The position numbers and the translations under genes are program-made. The notes below the pieces were generated by a model that saw only the letters and a list, made by a program, of their open reading frames with translations, was not told the DNA's origin and ran no database searches. From assembly GCA_904501705.1 (NCBI GenBank), contig CAJGCA010000037.1, forward strand, positions 1-16,074: a stretch of DNA of 16,074 bases. Direction: 5' to 3'. This document shows, piece after piece, positions 12,554 through 16,074 of the stretch. Origin of the DNA: Clostridiaceae bacterium (GTDB lineage: Bacteria; Bacillota; Clostridia; Oscillospirales; Acutalibacteraceae). Position 1 is the first letter of the stretch; every line of letters starts with the position of its first letter.

Positions 12554-12581
12554 TTGACATTTCACGTTTCGTGTATATAAT
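12554..12581 (+). promoter_or_regulatory. Rightward repressor promoter with embedded operator
   Basis: TTGACA (12554-12559) and TATAAT (12576-12581) are 16 bases apart. The spacer holds another CAC-GTTTC-GTG site (core 12563-12573), which would allow the repressor to control its own gene. Confidence 0.83.
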
Positions 12582-12606
12582 GGAATCAGGAGGTGAAGTG
12601 TTATTT

Positions 12607-12981
12607 ATGGCATCTTTTAATGTTATTTTGCGGCATTTAAGGCAACAGCACAAGCTAACGCAAAAACAGTTAGCTGCGAAGCTGGGGCTTTCATATAGCG
12701 CAATTAGTATGTACGAGCGCGGTCAACGCGAGCCGGACTTTGCGACGTTAGAGTCTATTGCAGAATATTTTAATGTAACCATCAGTTATCTATACGGAAA
12801 GGGACCCGAAGTACAATCTCGCTATGCGTTTCAAAGTGAGCTCCCTCTTCCCGAAACAACCCGCCACAACACCGTGCGCATCATCGGCCGAGATGGATCC
12901 TACCAGGAGCGCCAGCTTACCGACGAACAGATGGACGCTCTGCGCAAGATGATCAAGCTTCTACCGGATTTTGAGGATTGA
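12607..12981 (+). CDS. CI/ImmR-like XRE-family phage repressor
   Basis: The protein is about 124 residues. The N-terminal helix-turn-helix (about 8-60) reads LRQQHKLTQKQLAAKLGLSY then SAISMYERGQREPD and EYFNVTISYLYG. The C-terminal part (RIIGRDGSYQERQLTDEQMD) is short and helical, with no LexA-type peptidase domain. This is the size of ImmR-type repressors, which are inactivated by a partner ImmA protease rather than by self-cleavage, and an ImmA-like gene is adjacent. ATG at 12607 is used; GTG at 12598 is only 4 bases from GGAGG but in frame, so the true start could be either. Its 3' end overlaps the ImmA-like gene by 29 bases on the opposite strand. Confidence 0.88.
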   Translation: MASFNVILRHLRQQHKLTQKQLAAKLGLSYSAISMYERGQREPDFATLESIAEYFNVTISYLYGKGPEVQSRYAFQSELPLPETTRHNTVRIIGRDGSYQERQLTDEQMDALRKMIKLLPDFED

Positions 12982-13531
12982 TCTTGTGCGACTCTATGTA
13001 TTCGGAAAATTGTTCATACACTGCCCGCTCAAGCGGCGAGGTGAGGAAGCGGTCGCGCTCATATAGCACCTGCATCCGCGCCATACGGTATTCCGCCGCT
13101 TGGCGGCTGATATGACATAGCCGCTGAATATCCTCGGCGGTCTGTACGCCACATCCCCACAGAACACACGCAGGTGCAAGTAGCCGTGCGGCGAAAACGT
13201 TGGCGGCTTGCTCGATCGGATTATCCGCAGCGGACGGCTCACGGTTGACGAGAGAATATTTCCCCACGTGGCCGGCGAGGATGTGCCCAAGCTCGTGTGC
13301 AACGGTGAACCGCTGCCGCGGTGGGTAGCAATCCGCCCGCACAATAATGACAGGACGGTCACCAACGAAAGCGGTGTGCCCATCCTCTCCTTCGGGAGCA
13401 TTATACAGCTTGATTGGGACACCAAGCCGCCGGCATACATCCGATGTAAATATCGGCAGCTCGCGGATCTGCAGATCCAACAACAACCGCCACGCCAGAT
13501 CGCGGGAATTTTGATAATCTTTGTAGTTCAT
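12953..13531 (-). CDS. ImmA/IrrE-type metallo-endopeptidase
   Basis: The 192-residue protein holds RQRFTVAHELGHILAGHVGK, the HELGH zinc motif of the ImmA/IrrE (DUF955) family, with NPIEQAANVFAARLLAP downstream, where Glu supplies the third zinc ligand. In known systems ImmA cuts the ImmR repressor after DNA damage or a cell signal and triggers induction. That role is inferred here from the neighbour. Unlike ICEBs1, where immR and immA run together, these genes converge and overlap tail to tail. ATG at 13531 has GGAGGTGTTCGACA upstream. Confidence 0.9.
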   Translation of the reverse strand: MNYKDYQNSRDLAWRLLLDLQIRELPIFTSDVCRRLGVPIKLYNAPEGEDGHTAFVGDRPVIIVRADCYPPRQRFTVAHELGHILAGHVGKYSLVNREPSAADNPIEQAANVFAARLLAPACVLWGCGVQTAEDIQRLCHISRQAAEYRMARMQVLYERDRFLTSPLERAVYEQFSEYIESHKINPQNPVEA

Positions 13532-13615
13532 TGTCGAACACCTCCGCATACCATTGTACAGTGTTCGAACGGATATTTTTACTGGAAAGTTTCTCCACAT
13601 ACAACATTAAAAGAA
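13532..13615. promoter_or_regulatory. Divergent control region between immA-like and YHYH genes
   Basis: This 84-base gap should hold promoters in both directions. On the minus strand, TTGTAT and TAAAAA 17 bases apart (13577-13605) are a weak candidate for the ImmA gene. An inverted pair TCGAACAC (13533-13540) and GTGTTCGA (13561-13568) flanks the ImmA ribosome binding site and may be an operator. No good plus-strand promoter is obvious. Confidence 0.4.
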
Positions 13616-14593
13616 GTGAGTGTTATTACAAAAACAAAATACACCTATTTAATCGTTCTAACGATACTGTTAATCGCTTTCAGTTTCGTTACAGTTTTTG
13701 CCCATCAAGGCCGCACCGATGGAAGCGGAGGACATTATGATCACTCGACCGGCGAATATCACTATCACCACGGGTATCCCGCTCATCAACACGAAAACGG
13801 CGAGTGCCCATATAGATTTGATGATAAGACCGGACAGGATAGCGGTGGTAGTGGCGGCAGCTTAAAAGGCGGATACAGCGGCGGCTCCGGTGGAGGCTCA
13901 AGCTCTATATCCAGCAACGACACCCAGCCACTCACGACGGCTCTCACGCTACTCGGTGCCATCCTCTTCGGTTTTGTTGTTTGGGTTTCTTGGAATTCTC
14001 ACAAAGATAAAAAGAAACCATACACGCCACCACCCGAGCCCGATTCGCCAACACCACACCGCCAGGCCCCAGAAATTGAAACAATCCAAATTCCATTGTG
14101 CGATCAAAAAGAGTCTCTCGAGCGCCTAAAAAATCAAAAAGAACACCGCGGCACTTACGTCGAACATCTCCTCGCGAAACTCGATTCCGCTCTTTCGATA
14201 AACAGCATAGAGTTGGAAATTGTTTCTACCGTCACTGAAACCTGCAGAGATAAAATGCCCGACTTTGCAAAAGCGGTCGGCGAAATTCTTGATTTTGCTA
14301 CCGGCTCTGATGTTCTAGAGATTATGGAAGAAAACACTCGCTCCATAGATTCTCATTTACAGTCTTTGTTTTTTGATGACGAAATCGCCAAAGAGCGAAT
14401 ATCAGCTGCCCTTAACGATCCGTCCATTATCGATTTAACGGACTTTGCTAACAAAGTGCCTCTTCATATTGGTTTTAATTTCGGGGTGTACTGGTACGCC
14501 GTCACCGGTCTTAAACCCGATTTAAGCACCTGCGCGCGTATGAATCGCTTTCACGCTAACCTTATACGAGAAACATTTAATCAAATACCCTAA
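13616..14593 (+). CDS. Exported/membrane YHYH-motif protein (probable lysogenic conversion gene)
   Basis: From GTG at 13616 the protein is 325 residues. A signal peptide or anchor (9-28) ends VFA-HQG. The exported motif follows: GRTDGSGGHYDHSTGEYHYH then HGYPAHQHENGECPY (32-66). This is the YHYH-type block of secreted Firmicute proteins, whose ordered histidines suggest metal binding. A Gly/Ser linker (76-100) and a second membrane helix (106-126) come next. The last part is a 200-residue mostly helical domain I do not recognise (QKESLERLKNQKEHRGTYVE and later). If both helices span, that domain is cytoplasmic. The start is weak: no clear binding site, and the frame is open upstream to 13208 only as a shadow of ImmA. 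It ends 18 bases before the integrase. Confidence 0.78.
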   Translation: MSVITKTKYTYLIVLTILLIAFSFVTVFAHQGRTDGSGGHYDHSTGEYHYHHGYPAHQHENGECPYRFDDKTGQDSGGSGGSLKGGYSGGSGGGSSSISSNDTQPLTTALTLLGAILFGFVVWVSWNSHKDKKKPYTPPPEPDSPTPHRQAPEIETIQIPLCDQKESLERLKNQKEHRGTYVEHLLAKLDSALSINSIELEIVSTVTETCRDKMPDFAKAVGEILDFATGSDVLEIMEENTRSIDSHLQSLFFDDEIAKERISAALNDPSIIDLTDFANKVPLHIGFNFGVYWYAVTGLKPDLSTCARMNRFHANLIRETFNQIP

Positions 14594-14611
14594 CCCAAAG
14601 GAGGTGACACA

Positions 14612-15787
14612 ATGCCCCGCGCAAAATACAAAAAGCGCCCCGACGGGCGCTATCAGACGAAAGTATATTTAGGCACAGACGGCAACGGCAAGGCGCAGTA
14701 CAAATATGTCTACGCCGCCACCGTCTCCGAACTCGAACGCAAAGCTGAAGAGATCCGCTATCCGCTCCACCGTGGCACCAACGTGATGTCCGGAGATTTG
14801 CCCTTTAACACATGGGCCGATCGTTTCTTGTTTATTAAGAAGGGCAAAGTAACCGATAAACGATATAAGGATCTGCAAGCACAAGTCACTTACTGGAAAA
14901 AACTCATCGGCAATGTTCCGCTTTCGAAGCTAGTCTGCTCAGACTTGCAAATGCACCTTGACGTTTTGGGGAAACAAAACACGAACACCAAAAAACCCAG
15001 CTCGCGTAAAACACTTGTGGATTATCGATGCGTCATCTCCTCGGTGTTCAAACTGGCGATGGCTGATCGCGCCGTGTCCTACAATCCGGCGGAGAGCTTG
15101 ACTATCCCGGATGCAGCCGAGAAGAAGCAGCGGCGCGCTCTGTCTGAAGAAGAGCAGCGTTGGATCATAGAAACCGAACACCGCGCGCAAACGGCAGCAA
15201 TGATTATGATGCTCGCAGGCTTGCGCCGTGGCGAGCTCATACCTCTGCAGGTTATGGATGTAGATCTGGAGGCAGCCACCATTTCGGTGAACAAATCCGT
15301 CAGTATGGTCGATGGTCACCCTCATATAAAAAAAGGTGGTAAGACAGCCAACGCAACCCGCACGGTCAACATCCCTCCGCAACTGGTGAGATACCTTCGC
15401 CCGTTGTTGCGGGCGCGGTCTCCTTTTGACCTGGTGTGTACCGATAAGCGCGGCCGAATGTTATCCGAATCGGCGTTCTCTCGAATGTGGGAAAGTTACC
15501 TCTGCGACCTCAATTTCAAGTATGGTAAATTTTCCAAACAGCCAAAATCAAAATTTCAACCGGGCGGTGTTCCATTTGTTATCCCTCGCATCACTCCGCA
15601 TATGCTCCGCCACACCTGCGCCACCAATATGATCTTAGCGGGTATGGATGCCATCACCGTGAAGGATCAGCTCGGCCACGCCGACATCCAGACCACATTA
15701 AATATCTACACGCACGTCACTGCCGAGCACAAGAAAAACGAGATTGATAAACTAGGTGAGTTTTTAGCCGCCCGCTCGATCGGTTAA
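14612..15787 (+). CDS. int: Tyrosine site-specific integrase
   Basis: The 391-residue enzyme integrates and excises the phage. It has an N-terminal arm-binding domain (KKRPDGRYQTKVYLGTDGNG), a SAM-like core-binding domain (about 62-165) and the catalytic domain. Visible active-site residues are R205 (AGLRRGE), probably K244 in the beta-hairpin, H330 and R333 (HMLRHT), H356 (LGHAD) and nucleophile Y366 (NIYTHV). Length and order match Tn916/phage-type integrases of Firmicutes. ATG at 14612 follows AAAGGAGGTGAC. The gene lies 18 bases after the YHYH gene with no terminator between, so the two are probably co-transcribed. The arm repeats begin 14 bases after its stop. Confidence 0.96.
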   Translation: MPRAKYKKRPDGRYQTKVYLGTDGNGKAQYKYVYAATVSELERKAEEIRYPLHRGTNVMSGDLPFNTWADRFLFIKKGKVTDKRYKDLQAQVTYWKKLIGNVPLSKLVCSDLQMHLDVLGKQNTNTKKPSSRKTLVDYRCVISSVFKLAMADRAVSYNPAESLTIPDAAEKKQRRALSEEEQRWIIETEHRAQTAAMIMMLAGLRRGELIPLQVMDVDLEAATISVNKSVSMVDGHPHIKKGGKTANATRTVNIPPQLVRYLRPLLRARSPFDLVCTDKRGRMLSESAFSRMWESYLCDLNFKYGKFSKQPKSKFQPGGVPFVIPRITPHMLRHTCATNMILAGMDAITVKDQLGHADIQTTLNIYTHVTAEHKKNEIDKLGEFLAARSIG

Positions 15788-15801
15788 AATTTCATAAATT
15801 T

Positions 15802-15853
15802 TGACACCCATCTGACACCCATAGATTGATTTGACACCCATTTTGACACCCAT
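15802..15853. repeat. Four direct repeats TGACACCCAT, probable integrase arm sites
   Basis: Exact copies lie at 15802-15811, 15813-15822, 15832-15841 and 15844-15853, all in the same orientation, spaced 11, 19 and 12 bases apart. Tandem 10-bp repeats directly after an integrase gene and before a tRNA are the usual place for arm-type sites bound by the integrase N-terminal domain. No other exact copy was noticed in the window. Confidence 0.75.
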
Positions 15854-15910
15854 AATTAACCTTTTTTACTCTAAAATAACACCATTTCTCCTATCGATTT
15901 CGCGAAAGAA

Positions 15911-15955
15911 AAAGCCCGCAATCCCTTGAAACTACTGGGATTGCGGGCTTTTTTT
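15911..15955. terminator. Bidirectional Rho-independent terminator
   Basis: Stem AAAGCCCGCAATCCC (15911-15925) with GGGATTGCGGGCTTT (15937-15951), loop of 11 bases, T tract on the plus strand and matching A tract before it. It can stop both the integrase transcript (plus) and the tRNA transcript (minus). Confidence 0.88.
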
Positions 15956-15957
15956 CT

Positions 15958-16033
15958 TGGAGCTGGTTGACGGACTTGAACCCCCGACCTGCTGATTACA
16001 AATCAGCTGCTCTACCAACTGAGCTAAACCAGC
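15958..16033 (-). tRNA. tRNA-Thr (anticodon TGU), probable integration target
   Basis: Cloverleaf on the minus strand: acceptor GCTGGTT with AACCAGC (7/7), D arm GCTC/GAGC, anticodon stem GCTGA/TCAGC with loop TTTGTAA (anticodon TGT, reads ACA), T loop TTCAAGT. The T stem has one G-G mismatch (GGGGG/CCGTC). The 3' CCA is encoded (TGG on the plus strand at 15958-15960). Its 3' end faces the integrase, the usual arrangement when a phage integrates in the 3' half of a tRNA gene and restores it. Confidence 0.93.
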
Positions 16034-16061
16034 GAATGAAGTGTCAATACACAACATCGTG

Positions 16062-16067
16062 ATTATA
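16062..16067 (-). promoter_or_regulatory. Extended -10 box of the tRNA promoter
   Basis: TGGTATAAT on the minus strand gives a perfect TATAAT with an upstream TG, placing the transcript start about 20 bases before the tRNA. The -35 box would be beyond the window edge. Confidence 0.65.
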
Positions 16068-16074
16068 CCAGTCG

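Noticed and set aside
12559..12577. Strength of the operator inside the repressor promoter spacer.
   Set aside because: Kept as part of the promoter, not as a separate site, because only the CAC-N5-GTG core is symmetrical.
13208..13615. Long N-terminal extension of the YHYH protein frame.
   Set aside because: It is antisense to the ImmA-like gene and ends where the true signal peptide begins; the extension has no domain of its own.
1..16074. CRISPR arrays, insertion sequences, rRNA, known riboswitches and lysis or tail genes.
   Set aside because: None seen. No repeat-spacer pattern and no transposase motifs appear; structural and lysis genes would lie beyond the left edge.

Overview
The window is the right-hand end of an integrated temperate phage (prophage) of a Firmicute, most likely one of the Clostridia. 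The signs are strong GGAGG-type ribosome binding sites at almost every gene, an ImmA/XRE-repressor immunity module, a DUF6906 gene and a PBSX-type terminase. The only clear host DNA is a tRNA-Thr(UGU) gene at the far right.

From right to left: the tRNA gene (15958-16033, minus) is followed by a bidirectional terminator, four TGACACCCAT direct repeats (probable integrase arm sites) and a tyrosine integrase (14612-15787, plus). Just upstream of the integrase, and probably in the same transcript, is a gene for an exported or membrane-anchored YHYH-motif protein (13616-14593). An ImmA-like metallopeptidase gene (12953-13531, minus) converges on and overlaps a short XRE repressor gene (12607-12981, plus). 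Divergent promoters at 12494-12581, dotted with CAC-N5-GTG operators, separate the repressor from a Cro-like gene (12253-12450, minus).

From the Cro-like gene leftwards almost every gene is on the minus strand, in one tightly packed early transcription unit with many 1-4 base stop/start overlaps. The order is: DUF6906 protein, excisionase-like HTH protein, small membrane protein, DUF4406 protein, replication-organizer-like protein, unknown small protein, an HUH-type Rep protein, zinc-finger protein, three-repeat Myb/SANT protein, ParB-like protein, XF1762-family acetyltransferase-like protein, small Cys protein, membrane protein with HELGH, J-domain protein, zinc-ribbon protein, then many small accessory genes including DUF3850 and HNH-like proteins. 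A sigma-region-4-like (ArpU-type) protein at 1384-1791 ends this unit, and a large minus-strand terminator follows it. The packaging genes (small and large terminase subunits) begin the late region, and the large subunit runs off the left edge.

The most unusual element is on the plus strand at 10174-10332, in the gap upstream of rep. A near-consensus promoter (TTGACT, 17 bp, TACAAT) leads into about 120 bases that fold into a closed three-way junction, a further hairpin and a 14-bp terminator. This looks like a small RNA transcribed against the early operon, antisense to the rep leader. A perfect 10-bp inverted repeat lies between it and rep and could be the Rep recognition or nick site, or part of an attenuation switch.
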